From positions 1-64,000 of the forward strand of contig CAAFJI010000200.1 of NCBI GenBank assembly GCA_900763175.1: a stretch of DNA of 64,000 nt. Reading direction: 5' to 3'. Shown here one piece after another: positions 44,921 through 55,103 of the stretch (its first letter is position 1; each line of letters begins with the position of its first letter). Below the pieces are notes generated by a model, which ran no database searches, was not told where the DNA came from, and saw only the letters and a list, made by a program, of their open reading frames with translations. The DNA is from Lachnospiraceae bacterium. Lineage in GTDB: Bacteria > Bacillota > Clostridia > Lachnospirales > Lachnospiraceae. Position numbers and translations under genes: made by a program.

Positions 44921-45523
44921 ATGACAGATAAGGAATACTATAGCCTGATTCAGCCTTATGAGGATGCGATGAAGCTTTTGCTTACCAGACTGGAGGTGCT
45001 GAATCATTCTATTTATCAGACACCAACGGGAAATCCCATTCACAATGTGCAGTTCAGGATTAAGAAAAAGGATAGTATTGAAGAGAAGCTGAAGCTTCGT
45101 GGCTTTGAGCCTACCATAGATAATGCCAAAGACCAGCTGCAGGATATTGCCGGAATCCGTATCATTTGCTACTTTGTGGGAGATGTGAACAATCTGGTGA
45201 GTATGCTGAAAAAGCAGCCGGATCTTATTTTTATCCGGGAGCGCAACTACATCGAAAATCCAAAACCTAACGGCTACCGCAGTCACCACCTGATCCTGGG
45301 TGTCAACGTATGCTGCCGGGATGCCAGCGAATACTATCCTGTAGAAATTCAGCTCCGCACCATTTCCATGGACTTCTGGGCTGCAATGGAACACCGTGTC
45401 TCCTATAAAAAGAACTACGACAACAAAGAAGAACGAGTAGCCGAACTCCTCCGCTACTCCAACACACTGGAACAAATGGAAAAAGAATTTGAAAAATACA
45501 ATGACCATCCTATTGAGATGTGA
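44921..45523 (+). CDS. small alarmone synthetase (RelA/SpoT-like (p)ppGpp synthetase)
   Basis: 200-residue stand-alone GTP pyrophosphokinase of the YjbM/YwaC (RelQ/RelP) group, which makes (p)ppGpp under stress. The synthetase domain is complete: FRIKKKDSIEEKL, the DQLQDIAGIRIICYF segment with the G-loop region, the loop NYIENPKPNGYRSHHLIL, the VEIQLRT motif and FWAAMEHRVSYKK. No hydrolase, TGS or ACT domains. The GGAGG lies 13 bp before the ATG, longer than usual, which may limit translation. Single gene between the glycan genes and the pilus locus, ending before a terminator. Confidence 0.92.
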   Translation: MTDKEYYSLIQPYEDAMKLLLTRLEVLNHSIYQTPTGNPIHNVQFRIKKKDSIEEKLKLRGFEPTIDNAKDQLQDIAGIRIICYFVGDVNNLVSMLKKQPDLIFIRERNYIENPKPNGYRSHHLILGVNVCCRDASEYYPVEIQLRTISMDFWAAMEHRVSYKKNYDNKEERVAELLRYSNTLEQMEKEFEKYNDHPIEM

Positions 45524-45555
45524 GAAAAATAGAACATAAGTAAGAAATAACTAAC

Positions 45556-45593
45556 GTGCCGGGTACAGAGGGGTGTATTCTGGCACTTTTTCG
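45556..45593 (+). terminator. terminator after the alarmone synthetase gene
   Basis: GTGCC (45556-45560) pairs with GGCAC (45582-45586), followed by TTTTTC. The stem is short with a large loop. Confidence 0.5.
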
Positions 45594-45605
45594 TTATCAA
45601 AATAG

Positions 45606-45635
45606 TTGCGGAGGAAGAGGTCTATGTTTTATAAT
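45606..45635 (+). promoter_or_regulatory. promoter of the type IV pilus operon
   Basis: TTGCGG (45606-45611), an 18-bp spacer and a perfect TATAAT (45630-45635). The leader of about 100 nt contains the hairpin at 45687-45707. Confidence 0.55.
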
Positions 45636-45686
45636 GAAGGATATTGACTTCTGACCTTTTTGGGCTGAAAAGTGATATTTGAAGAC

Positions 45687-45707
45687 GGCAGATTCTATAT
45701 ATCTGCC
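45687..45707 (+). promoter_or_regulatory. leader hairpin before the giant pilin gene
   Basis: GGCAGAT and ATCTGCC form a perfect 7-bp stem with loop TCTATAT, 36 bp before the start codon and with no T tract. It may be an operator dyad or an RNA stability/translation element. Confidence 0.4.
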
Positions 45708-45742
45708 AATTAAGGATAAAATAGGGATAATGAGGTAAATTT

Positions 45743-48700
45743 ATGAGAGAATTTTGCAAAAATAAGAGAGAAAAGGGATATACCCTTGCAGAGGTGCTGG
45801 CAACAGTGGCCATTCTGCTGATTCTTATGGCAATAGCAGTTCCGGCTATTTTTACCATCAGAAAGAATCTGCGGCAGAAAGCCTTGGACAGTAAAGCCGA
45901 GCTCATCTACACCGCTGTACAGAATAATCTGGTAAAGATGCAGAGCAATGGAAACAGCTCCATGTATGCCAAGGATAAAGCTACGCTTATGGGAGTGGTC
46001 CCTTCGGATGCCACGGAGGAGAAAACACTTTACTATGTGACTTCGGCTACAAAGGAAAATGCAAAAAGCGCAGCAAGTGTTCTGGTGACAGCAGATACGG
46101 TGGATGAGGATCTTTACAGCCATTACTGGGTAGTGGAATACAATCCGGAAAGTGCCAGCGTATATGCAGTTTTTTACAGCGAGACCAGAAGTGACTATGA
46201 TCCGGAGACTTACAACAGTCTTCGCTATAAAGAAGAAAGAATGAGCGACGGTGCCAGAGTGGGATATTACGGAGGCGATGCCATTGACAGCAGCAATACC
46301 TCCACGCTTGCTCCGAAGATTTCTATTATAAATGAAGAGAAGCTGATAGCATCTATTATCTGTATGCGTCAGGACAGCAAGGATCTCTCTTTCGAGATTA
46401 CCCTGACAGATGGAGATGGGAATTCCCTGACTCTGAAATATAAACCAAGTGCAGATAAGAAGAAACTGGTTCATGATAAAGACGATCTTCATTTGGCTGC
46501 AAGTTCTGATGTGGATGAGAATGAGAGCAGTTCTATTGTAGGTAAGAAATACACACTGGATATCAACTTGGATGATCTGACAAAGGACAGCCTCAGATTT
46601 GCAGCATTATATGGAAATAAGAACAGTGATCTGACAAAGACCGGGAAGACTCCTTTAAATGCCGGCACATCTCTGAAAATTAAGGCAACTGTAAGAAGTG
46701 CCAGCTCCCGTGTTGACGGAAAATATTCAGAAGCTGTGACAAACAGTCTGTTTGCAGACAGCAGCAGTGACACCCAGGCTTCCATTATTTACGGACGTCA
46801 TCTCCAGAATCTGGACCAAGGTTCCGGCGTGTCCGCAAACATTACAGAGGCAGTACAGCAAAGTAATATCCATTTTGAAGAGCAGACAGACAAAGAAGAG
46901 GGAGATACCAGTTCCTGGTACAGCTGCTATAAAGAGAAAACCTTTACCCCGATTTCCAATGTCAATCTGAAAAGTTACAAAGGAAACAGCAATGCAGCGA
47001 TTTATCATCTGACAGTGGACAAAGCTGTCCCGGTATCTTCCTCATCTGGAAGTTCTTCTGGTACATATGATGCAGGTCTTTTTGCATTTTTGAACGATGG
47101 AATGACAGTGGATGCGGTTTCACTGTCTGGTACAAGTGTGAAGATAACCGGTGAAACCAATGCCTATGTAGGAGCCCTTGCAGGAGAAACTCTTGGAAGC
47201 GCTACGATTACCAACTGCCAGGTCTTTCTGGAAAATGAAGATGTGGATGGAAAGACAGATGCGGATTCCTGGATCAGCGGCGGGCAGAAAATGGGCGGGC
47301 TGATCGGTCAGACCGGCGGAAGAGTGACAATTACAAAAAGTTTTGCTTCCACTGTAATGGATGGCGGGGAAACAGGAACTGTAGGAGGTCTGGTCGGTGA
47401 GAACAGAGAAAGAATCCAGATCACATCCAGCTATTCAGATTCTTATCTGACAGGAAACATAACAGCTGGAATCATTGCAAATGCCAGAAGTTCCGTGAAT
47501 ATCAGTTCCAGTTATACAGCCGGTTATCAGAAAGCAAAGAGTAATGCAGGAGGCATGGTTGCCAAGGCTACTGCTACGGGAGCTGATCTTACAGATGTTT
47601 ATTCTGCAGTAACTTTTGTGGATTTCACAAACGCAGATGGATCGCTCGCAGACGCAGCCCGATATTCCATTGCACCGGGAACAGTGACGAATGGTTACTA
47701 TCTGAATAAGGGAAATGTCCGTGAGGATGATACCCATCATGACCAGGGAACGAATGTAAGCTACAAAGAGCTCAGTGACCGTGGGGCGATGGCTGCGAAA
47801 CTTGGCAGTGATTTTGTGACATCCACGACCACTCATGCCTACAATCTGAGAAATCAGGGCCTTTCCAGTTATTCCTATCCGGCCTTGAAAAATATGTCTC
47901 ACTATGGGGACTGGGAAGCAAGTTATGAGCCGGGAAGCCTTGTTTATTATGAAAAATACGAGGCAAATACCATAAGAGAAGTAGGATTTTTCGGTGGAAA
48001 TATTACCTCCACGCTTCTGGATGACCAGACCATACTGGGAGATGGATATGGCGTGGTTTATCTGGACAGAGATGCACCGAAGACAGCGGTTTCACTGGAA
48101 TGCCAGACCGGTGCAGATGAAAATACGACCACAACCATTACCATTGCTCCCACAGATGCACATTATGAAGTGCAGGTAGAGAATAATACCTATCTGGTTT
48201 ACCCACTGCCGACAGAGATTATAAATGCCGCTGCCATTCCAGGAACTTTCTATCAGAAGCTCACGATCAAAGGGGAGAATGCTGTTGGCGGTACTGATGG
48301 AACCAGTACTCAGGCAGATGAGGTGATAAATGGAAGAACCTTCTATTTCAATTCGCATTTTGCCAAAACTGTGGAAACCACAGATGAAATTCCGGCGAAT
48401 CCGACGAGAATCGCAATTCGTACAGCCAGACAGCTGTATCATTTAAGCCTGTATTATAATGACTATGCTGAGATCACAAAGAGCAGCACCTTTAATCAGG
48501 AAACAGACATTGACTATACGATTTACGATTGGACGTCTTTTGCAGGAATACAGACGGTAACGGTGCAGAGTCCTCTGGGTGTGAGAGACGGAAATCAGAT
48601 TGCTTTTGAGGCAACTTATAATGGCGGTTCCCACGAAATCCGTGGAATCAGCTTCGAGGCATCCACTGCAAGAATCGGATTTATTGCAGAAAATGCAGGT

Positions 48701-51700
48701 GTTGTGCAGAATGTATTCCTGGTATCCGACTGGAAAACAGGCACTGGAGCGTCCAATCTCCATGTCAATTATAAAGGAACAATCGGAAGCAACCGTACGG
48801 TTTATGCTGGTGCGCTGGCAGGTGTGAATAAGGGAAGAATTCAGAACTGTGCAGTATGTGGCTATCAGCTTGGAGCAAGCGGCCTGATCTATGTACAGAG
48901 AAACGGAGCCCTTTATGCCGGTGGCCTGACAGGAAGCAATCAGGGAACAATTCTGAACAGCTCGGCAGATGTACCCTCCATCAGCACAAATGTACTGTAC
49001 GGAAATGCATATCTGGGCGGTTTCGCTGGAGAGAATGCAGCTTCCGGAAGCATCCGAAACAGCTATGCATTAGGAAATGTATCCGTAACCTTTGCCCGTG
49101 GGGCAAACGCTGTGATCGGTGGATTCACTGCCAGCAATGCAGGTGTTCTGCGTTCCGATTACTGTGCGGTTGCCATGACCGCAGCAGGAAGTACCAGTAC
49201 CTACGGTTTTGCACCGAAAGGAAACGGCATCATTTCTTCTGACTGTTATTATCTGAACGGCGGAACATTCCTGTATCTTGGCAAAATGCTTCCATTTGAT
49301 AATGACAATGCGAATGGTGGCGGAACAGGTGTGTCCTATAATGATATGGTAGAGAAAACCGGAAACAAGGCGGTATCTTCCAGAGACCACGGCGCAACCA
49401 ATGAAAGCAATTATCCATTCGGAGCAGTTGTAAGCAATGCCGCAGGAAGAATCCATTATGGAAACTGGCAGATTCCGGTAGATCTGGGCGGCATGGGTGT
49501 CATCTACTGGGAACTTGAGGAAGGCGGAGCCAACAATGGTTATCACTTCTCCTATATCGGTTATACCCAGGATGCCGAAAGCCCTTCAGATACCCTGCAT
49601 ATGGTAAGCGGCAGCACATTGTGTGAGCAGCACGATGACAGTGGTAAGATCCGTCAGTATGGATATGGCTATTATTATGCAAATGCCCTTTCCAGTACAC
49701 AGCAGCCTGTTATGCAGACTCCTGCAGACTTCCAGACCGGTGATGTGAATGCGGAGGCATCGGCAGAACTGACTTCACGATTAGGTGGATTTACGGTAGT
49801 TGCCTATACCACCGAGCCTTCCATCGAGGGAACGGCAGGCATGGAAAATTATATGAAAATGACCCGAAAAGATCGTCAGGCAAATGGACAGTGGTCATTT
49901 GATTATAACGGACAGACTTATACCTTCACCATCAACCCATTCTTCGCAAATGCAATGCAGTATGGTGTGGATAACGGTACGACCAGAGTAAATGCCATTG
50001 CTTCCCAGAGTCTGACGATTCTGGATGAGAATGGCGTGGAAGTACAGGCAAATGCTTCTTATCCGATGCCAGGAACAGAAGAGAATGAATATGAAATTCG
50101 CTCGGACGATCAGCTGCAGTATCTGAACTGGAACTACAATACGGAAAATGCGTATACCATGATTGTGGAGGGGAATTACAAGGCACAGGTAGACAAATAT
50201 CCGTATCTGGGATATGCATATGCAACAACGAGTGTAAATACAAAATATTACTGGATGCAGACCCACGATGTAGATGCGGAAATGGTGCATACAGAGGTGA
50301 ATCAGGACAGCAATCTGAAGTTCACACAGATCGGTTCCATGTATGATGAAAAAGGAAAGCTGGATCAGGAAGCTGCTGCGGCATATATGACTTATTTCAG
50401 TGGCAGTTACGACGGAAATACCTACTATATCAAGAATGTGGAAGTCGATAGTAAAAATACGGTAGTAGGTCTGTTTGGAAGTATTATCGGTGCAGATGTG
50501 CAGAATGTGATCCTATATTCTGAAAATGGAAACTACATCCAAAGAAATCAGAACAGTCCAAGAAGCTGGTATGCAATCGGTGGATTGTGTGGTCTGGCAG
50601 CAGTGGGATCGGGAAAAGACCCGGCAGATGTAAAAATAACAAACTGTACGGTGTCCGGTTATGTGGTTCGTGATAACAGTACCCAGAGTTCCTGGGGAGA
50701 TGGAAATATAGGTGGTATGTTTGGTATGTGTACGGTCGACCTTGTGCGCTGCACTGCAGTAACAACGATCGATCTGAACACCGAGTTTGACAACACCAAG
50801 AGCGACGGTGTTTCTGTAAGAGCCGGCGGTCTGGTAGGAAGTATGAGAGGAAATATTTCTAGCTGCTATACGGGCGGCGAGATCAAATGTGAAGAACGCT
50901 GCCGGATCAATGCGGGTACCTGGGCACCCAGTCCGCAGGGGGGATTTAAAACGAGAACAAAATTGTTCCTCGGAGGTATTACTGGTGGAATCTACATTAA
51001 AAATAAAGGAAATCTGACAGCACTGCTGGGAGGTCCTATTAAGGGATTGGAGGAACCATGGTATACATGTGGTGCAAATCAGGTTTGTACAGTGCCGACA
51101 ACGGTTATCAGCAATTCCTATACCTATATCAAAATGCCAGATGATGCGGAAACTGTCAAAGTGGCGAAATCCATTGAACCCATTGGAAGTAATGGCGAGA
51201 CACCTCATGAAAACAGTTATAATCATCATGTAAGAGTAGAAGTGAAGAACTGCTATTACTATACGAACAATATTCCGCAAAGCAGTTTGAAGCAGTTTAC
51301 AGTGGGTAATGCGAATAACAGTAATAGCTGGGGCAATTTTACAAATATTGTTAGTGATGCCATGGCAATCTCCTGGGATCAGCTTGCAGGCAATGCTCCA
51401 ATCGAGAAGAATGGTACCAGCAAGACTCTTCTGGAATGGCTGAATACAAACAATTCCACTCCTTTTGAGACCGTTACTACCACAGAAAACGGCCAGAACG
51501 TAAGTGGTAAGTATTCCTTCCCGGGAGATCGTACAGATCTGAACGGAGAGGATTATCCATTCCCAACCGTTCTTCAGCAGGAAGCCGGAAACGGTCATGT
51601 AAATGTTCACTATGGAGAATGGCCTCTGGAAGGTATTTACTGGAAAGAAAGCCGTGCAACCATGGATATTTATGAGGATCTGGTTCTCACAGAAGGGGAT

Positions 51701-53272
51701 GATTACGGAATTGCCCTGAAAGATTTTGATCTGCTGGACAGCAAAAATGTCCTGGGAACAGATAAGCCCCTGGGAATCGGTGATTATGACCTGCAGGTGG
51801 AATACAGCAGTGGAGAAGACGATGCGGATGTGGCGGCGTTTGCTTCCGGAAACAGCGAAGGCACCGCAGCAGTATTCTCAGATGGAACGGATTCGGAAGC
51901 TGAGGCGTTCTCTTCTGATGAAGGAGGTTTCGGCGACACTTCAGATATGGCAGCAGTAGAATCTGCCGGAACAACAGGAGCAGATACAACGGCGGTCAAT
52001 GCCGGCTCTTCCAGAATTCTGGATCCGGATGATTATATTGCAGAAGTGGTAGCAATTCGCTATGACACCACGAAAAAGTGCTATGTAGCTACTGTAAAAG
52101 CAAGAAAAACAGGTACGACTGTCATCACAGTGAAAACAACAGGAATAGACAATCAGCCATATCGTGCTTCTTTCACATTAACTGTGACAGCAAACCTGAC
52201 GGTTTATGCATCTCCGGATTCCATTACCCAGAATGTAGGGGCTTCTACAGATGTTACTCTTTATGCAGTGCCAAGTGCAATGATGACGAGCACGAATGCC
52301 CTGGATTTTGCAGGAGCAAATGTAATCGTAGGTGCAGAAGGATTTGTGGGAGAAAGCAGTGAAAATGCATCATCATCAGCATCTGAAGCTGCAGTTGAGA
52401 CATTTGCAGCAGACGATACAGAGGTAAACACAGACAGCGATTCTGCATTAGAAGTTTATGCAAACGGTTCTCAGGAACCGGAGAAGAATCTGGCATCCTT
52501 TATTACCTGGGGAATAAAGGCCAGTGAAGAAGGCCCGGTGAGCATTTCTTCCGTGGTAAACAGCAGATTCCGGGTAACAAGTGAAGCAGAAGTACCAGTA
52601 ACATTGACTATTACTGGAAAATTTGTTTACGAAGGTGTAGAATATACCAGTATCACATGGGTAGAGGTAACATCTACGGAGATAAAGGAAATTAAATGGC
52701 AAAATGAAAGTGAAGAGCTGGTACTTACCGCAAATGCCACGGGAACCAGTACAGCTACAGAGAAAATTTTCTATCTCAATGTGCCGGAAGGCAGTTTGAA
52801 TGAGAATGCACTTACCACTGCCAACTTTACAGTTTCCCGAAATTCCGGTACGTCTCAGCAGACCTATACCGATGGGGATGGAATGGAGCGTTCTTTCACA
52901 GATGGAATGCCAGTAATAACGAAGGTAGAAAAAACGTCAGCCACAACCTACGCAGTAACGGTCAAAGGATTCCAGGCAGGTTCATTCACCATTACTTTTG
53001 GTGCAGTTGGAGCAGATGGAATTACAAATTATACAGATTCTTTCCAGCTGACAGTAAAAGATCCGGTGACTTCCGGACAGAATACGTCAGACGTTCCGGG
53101 AACAGATCCAGCAGCTGACGGATGGGCAGAGTCTCCGGAGGAAGATTTCGATTTCACCTCTGATGCTGCAGCTGGCTGGGGAGACCAAAGTAATGATTAT
53201 GTAGATATCGTGCCAGATGAGGACAATGCCGGATTTACAGGAGATGGTGGAAACTGGGAGAGCAATGAATAA
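45743..53272 (+). CDS. giant prepilin-like surface protein with GLUG-type repeats and Ig-like domains
   Basis: 2,509 residues. The N terminus is a class III prepilin leader: a basic segment ending in Lys11-Gly12, then YTLAE with Glu17 at mature position 5, and the hydrophobic helix VLATVAILLILMAIAVPAIF. Three clusters resembling GLUG adhesin repeats follow (about residues 440-620, 975-1170 and 1570-1720), with patterns such as GGLVGEN, GALAGVN and GGLVGSM before NC/SSY segments. Acidic low-complexity linkers lie near 2017-2090 and 2210-2260. Bacterial Ig-like regions (about 2090-2150 and 2315-2445) and an acidic C terminus end the protein. No LPXTG is present. Being first in a pilus operon, it is probably processed by the prepilin peptidase and carried on the pilus as an adhesin. 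Confidence 0.85.
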   Translation: MREFCKNKREKGYTLAEVLATVAILLILMAIAVPAIFTIRKNLRQKALDSKAELIYTAVQNNLVKMQSNGNSSMYAKDKATLMGVVPSDATEEKTLYYVTSATKENAKSAASVLVTADTVDEDLYSHYWVVEYNPESASVYAVFYSETRSDYDPETYNSLRYKEERMSDGARVGYYGGDAIDSSNTSTLAPKISIINEEKLIASIICMRQDSKDLSFEITLTDGDGNSLTLKYKPSADKKKLVHDKDDLHLAASSDVDENESSSIVGKKYTLDINLDDLTKDSLRFAALYGNKNSDLTKTGKTPLNAGTSLKIKATVRSASSRVDGKYSEAVTNSLFADSSSDTQASIIYGRHLQNLDQGSGVSANITEAVQQSNIHFEEQTDKEEGDTSSWYSCYKEKTFTPISNVNLKSYKGNSNAAIYHLTVDKAVPVSSSSGSSSGTYDAGLFAFLNDGMTVDAVSLSGTSVKITGETNAYVGALAGETLGSATITNCQVFLENEDVDGKTDADSWISGGQKMGGLIGQTGGRVTITKSFASTVMDGGETGTVGGLVGENRERIQITSSYSDSYLTGNITAGIIANARSSVNISSSYTAGYQKAKSNAGGMVAKATATGADLTDVYSAVTFVDFTNADGSLADAARYSIAPGTVTNGYYLNKGNVREDDTHHDQGTNVSYKELSDRGAMAAKLGSDFVTSTTTHAYNLRNQGLSSYSYPALKNMSHYGDWEASYEPGSLVYYEKYEANTIREVGFFGGNITSTLLDDQTILGDGYGVVYLDRDAPKTAVSLECQTGADENTTTTITIAPTDAHYEVQVENNTYLVYPLPTEIINAAAIPGTFYQKLTIKGENAVGGTDGTSTQADEVINGRTFYFNSHFAKTVETTDEIPANPTRIAIRTARQLYHLSLYYNDYAEITKSSTFNQETDIDYTIYDWTSFAGIQTVTVQSPLGVRDGNQIAFEATYNGGSHEIRGISFEASTARIGFIAENAGVVQNVFLVSDWKTGTGASNLHVNYKGTIGSNRTVYAGALAGVNKGRIQNCAVCGYQLGASGLIYVQRNGALYAGGLTGSNQGTILNSSADVPSISTNVLYGNAYLGGFAGENAASGSIRNSYALGNVSVTFARGANAVIGGFTASNAGVLRSDYCAVAMTAAGSTSTYGFAPKGNGIISSDCYYLNGGTFLYLGKMLPFDNDNANGGGTGVSYNDMVEKTGNKAVSSRDHGATNESNYPFGAVVSNAAGRIHYGNWQIPVDLGGMGVIYWELEEGGANNGYHFSYIGYTQDAESPSDTLHMVSGSTLCEQHDDSGKIRQYGYGYYYANALSSTQQPVMQTPADFQTGDVNAEASAELTSRLGGFTVVAYTTEPSIEGTAGMENYMKMTRKDRQANGQWSFDYNGQTYTFTINPFFANAMQYGVDNGTTRVNAIASQSLTILDENGVEVQANASYPMPGTEENEYEIRSDDQLQYLNWNYNTENAYTMIVEGNYKAQVDKYPYLGYAYATTSVNTKYYWMQTHDVDAEMVHTEVNQDSNLKFTQIGSMYDEKGKLDQEAAAAYMTYFSGSYDGNTYYIKNVEVDSKNTVVGLFGSIIGADVQNVILYSENGNYIQRNQNSPRSWYAIGGLCGLAAVGSGKDPADVKITNCTVSGYVVRDNSTQSSWGDGNIGGMFGMCTVDLVRCTAVTTIDLNTEFDNTKSDGVSVRAGGLVGSMRGNISSCYTGGEIKCEERCRINAGTWAPSPQGGFKTRTKLFLGGITGGIYIKNKGNLTALLGGPIKGLEEPWYTCGANQVCTVPTTVISNSYTYIKMPDDAETVKVAKSIEPIGSNGETPHENSYNHHVRVEVKNCYYYTNNIPQSSLKQFTVGNANNSNSWGNFTNIVSDAMAISWDQLAGNAPIEKNGTSKTLLEWLNTNNSTPFETVTTTENGQNVSGKYSFPGDRTDLNGEDYPFPTVLQQEAGNGHVNVHYGEWPLEGIYWKESRATMDIYEDLVLTEGDDYGIALKDFDLLDSKNVLGTDKPLGIGDYDLQVEYSSGEDDADVAAFASGNSEGTAAVFSDGTDSEAEAFSSDEGGFGDTSDMAAVESAGTTGADTTAVNAGSSRILDPDDYIAEVVAIRYDTTKKCYVATVKARKTGTTVITVKTTGIDNQPYRASFTLTVTANLTVYASPDSITQNVGASTDVTLYAVPSAMMTSTNALDFAGANVIVGAEGFVGESSENASSSASEAAVETFAADDTEVNTDSDSALEVYANGSQEPEKNLASFITWGIKASEEGPVSISSVVNSRFRVTSEAEVPVTLTITGKFVYEGVEYTSITWVEVTSTEIKEIKWQNESEELVLTANATGTSTATEKIFYLNVPEGSLNENALTTANFTVSRNSGTSQQTYTDGDGMERSFTDGMPVITKVEKTSATTYAVTVKGFQAGSFTITFGAVGADGITNYTDSFQLTVKDPVTSGQNTSDVPGTDPAADGWAESPEEDFDFTSDAAAGWGDQSNDYVDIVPDEDNAGFTGDGGNWESNE

Positions 53273-53325
53273 ATACGGGATACAGGAGAAACAGGTACAA
53301 TGAGGACAATGGAGGTGCCGACAGA

Positions 53326-54108
53326 ATGCTGAAAAAAAAAATCAACCAAAAACTGAAATCAGAAAAAGGCGCCTCCATATTCTTTGGACTGCTTCTTTTT
53401 CTGGTGGCATCCATGGTAAGTATCGTGATACTGGACGGCGCAGTTACTACTGTGAAACGTGTGGAATCTGACCGGACAGCAGAACAGAATTATCTGACCT
53501 GTTCCAGTGCAGCGAAGCTTCTGAGAGATGAAATCGTAAACTCTCAGGTGGCGAAGATCAAAACAGTGACGGAGCAGAAGCGGGGGAATTCGGTAATATC
53601 GACCCAGACAACTATTACGTGGCGGGGAACTTCCGTCAGTTCGGGTACATCTGGCGGAACTTCTGATGAGTTCGCTACATATTTTCAGAAATATATACAG
53701 GATTACTGCGAGAAGAAAGATGCTGAAGCACCTGGCCCTTATACGAAGAAATTTACCGTTTCTGTGCCATCTAATCTGAAGGAGCAGAAAGAAAAAGAGG
53801 CGTTTGACGAAGTTACCGCAGAACTGACCATAGAGGAAGCTGCGAAAGTCAATGAGAATAATCCCGCCGGTTATGATATTTCTGTGAAACTGGTTACGGG
53901 AACAGGCAGTGATACCTGCCAGATGTTTCTTAAGGTATCCGGGAAAGCCAGTCCGGAGAAGATAGAGACTACGGAAACAAGTGGAGGCACGGGAACGGGT
54001 ACTGGTACTTGGAACAAAAAAACCGTGATCACTACCACAACAACGACCTATACCTGGGAGCCATTGAAAATTATTTACGGTGATAAGGAGCTTAATACAG
54101 AGGAATGA
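53326..54108 (+). CDS. PilX-like pilus assembly protein
   Basis: 260 residues. A basic N terminus ends in EKG15 before ASIFFGLLLFLVASMVSIVIL, a prepilin-like hydrophobic helix. Mature position 5 is Phe rather than Glu, as in PilX-type minor pilins that lack the usual charge. The extracellular part (about 40-230) has no recognised fold and includes Thr/Gly-rich stretches near the C terminus. The start has GGAGG at a good distance. It overlaps the next pilin gene by 4 bp (ATGA). Probably a minor pilin in the priming complex. Confidence 0.72.
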   Translation: MLKKKINQKLKSEKGASIFFGLLLFLVASMVSIVILDGAVTTVKRVESDRTAEQNYLTCSSAAKLLRDEIVNSQVAKIKTVTEQKRGNSVISTQTTITWRGTSVSSGTSGGTSDEFATYFQKYIQDYCEKKDAEAPGPYTKKFTVSVPSNLKEQKEKEAFDEVTAELTIEEAAKVNENNPAGYDISVKLVTGTGSDTCQMFLKVSGKASPEKIETTETSGGTGTGTGTWNKKTVITTTTTTYTWEPLKIIYGDKELNTEE

Positions 54109-54446
54109 AAATAAGAGAAAAAATAAGAAAAAAATTTCATAGTACCTCTGGGGAAACCATAGTGGAAACTCTGGTTACGATGATCATTTTGTCACTGGCG
54201 GTACTGATGCTGGCAGGTGCAGTGGTGACCGCAGCAAGAATCAATAAAAAAGCTGATAATACAGACACTGCGTTTACTGCAGGAAGAGAGATCGGAGGGA
54301 CGGGAACCGGCAGTCCTTCTGTCACAATTTCGGAAAATCAGACAGCAGGAACCGGAGCTTCTGTCACGGTACCTGTGAGAGTTTACCAGACAGAGAAAAA
54401 AGCAAATAAAAACTATACCTATTATGAGATGTATAAGGCGAATTAA
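54105..54446 (+). CDS. small minor prepilin
   Basis: 113 residues. A basic leader ends at Gly16 before ETIVETLVTMIILSLAVLML. Glu21 sits at mature position 5, so prepilin peptidase processing and pilus insertion are expected. Mature residue 1 would be Glu instead of Phe, which is unusual. The extracellular domain is only about 70 residues. Coupled to the gene before it by a 4-bp overlap. Confidence 0.75.
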   Translation: MKIREKIRKKFHSTSGETIVETLVTMIILSLAVLMLAGAVVTAARINKKADNTDTAFTAGREIGGTGTGSPSVTISENQTAGTGASVTVPVRVYQTEKKANKNYTYYEMYKAN

Positions 54447-54486
54447 AGCCTGATACCAGTACAAAATACCTGACAGGAGAAAAGCG

Positions 54487-55086
54487 ATGAGACATATGTT
54501 CAGAAAAAGAATTGCAAACAGAATACGAAAAAAACTGTCCCAGAAACAAGGCTTTTCCCTGGGAGAGCTGCTGGCAGCTACGATCATTCTGCTGCTGGCA
54601 AGCCAGGTACTGACACAGGGCATGGCTTTTGCCGTGCGGATGTATAATGAATCGCTTACAAGGTCACATGGGAAGCAGCTGTGCTCCACTTTGACGAATG
54701 TAATCGAAACAGAACTTCGATATACTACGAGAATTACAAAAGACAGCAGTGGAAGAATTACGAAATACTTCAGTCAGACTTATGGAAAAACACAGAGCAG
54801 TTTTGCTGCTATTGATGATAAGGAAAATCCGGTAGCTGGTACGACGGGCGGGGAAATTGCCATACAGATCACGGACGAAAACGACAATCTTGTGTGGCAG
54901 AAACTTATTTCTTCTGCCAGCTACAGCTCTTATAATCTGAAAGCAAGGGTGGGAAGTGTGACATTTGATGAGGGCTCCAATACCTTCCATGTCGAGCTTC
55001 ACATTATAGATAAAACAGGAAATAATCTGGTTACCAATCAATTCGATGTAATTGCAGTCAACAAGGTAACTGTAAATCAGGAATAA
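54487..55086 (+). CDS. minor prepilin (type II pseudopilin/PilW-like)
   Basis: 199 residues with a canonical class III leader: Gly22 then FSLGE, with Glu27 at mature position 5 and the helix LLAATIILLLASQVLTQG. The rest resembles PilW/GspJ-like minor pilins in size, with a beta-rich C terminus (FDEGSNTFHVELHIID). The AGGAG site is well placed. With the two genes before it and the giant protein it could form the pilus tip complex. Confidence 0.8.
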   Translation: MRHMFRKRIANRIRKKLSQKQGFSLGELLAATIILLLASQVLTQGMAFAVRMYNESLTRSHGKQLCSTLTNVIETELRYTTRITKDSSGRITKYFSQTYGKTQSSFAAIDDKENPVAGTTGGEIAIQITDENDNLVWQKLISSASYSSYNLKARVGSVTFDEGSNTFHVELHIIDKTGNNLVTNQFDVIAVNKVTVNQE

Positions 55087-55103
55087 ACCGAAGGAGAAAA
55101 CAG

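Noticed and set aside
45710..53200. Many minus-strand frames over the giant pilin gene, some above 300 codons
   Set aside because: They mirror the codon pattern of the long plus-strand gene, are rich in Cys/Ile/His, and lack ribosome binding sites or recognisable domains.
45743..53272. Sortase-anchored adhesin
   Set aside because: No LPXTG, no C-terminal membrane helix and no sortase gene nearby; the N terminus is a prepilin leader instead.
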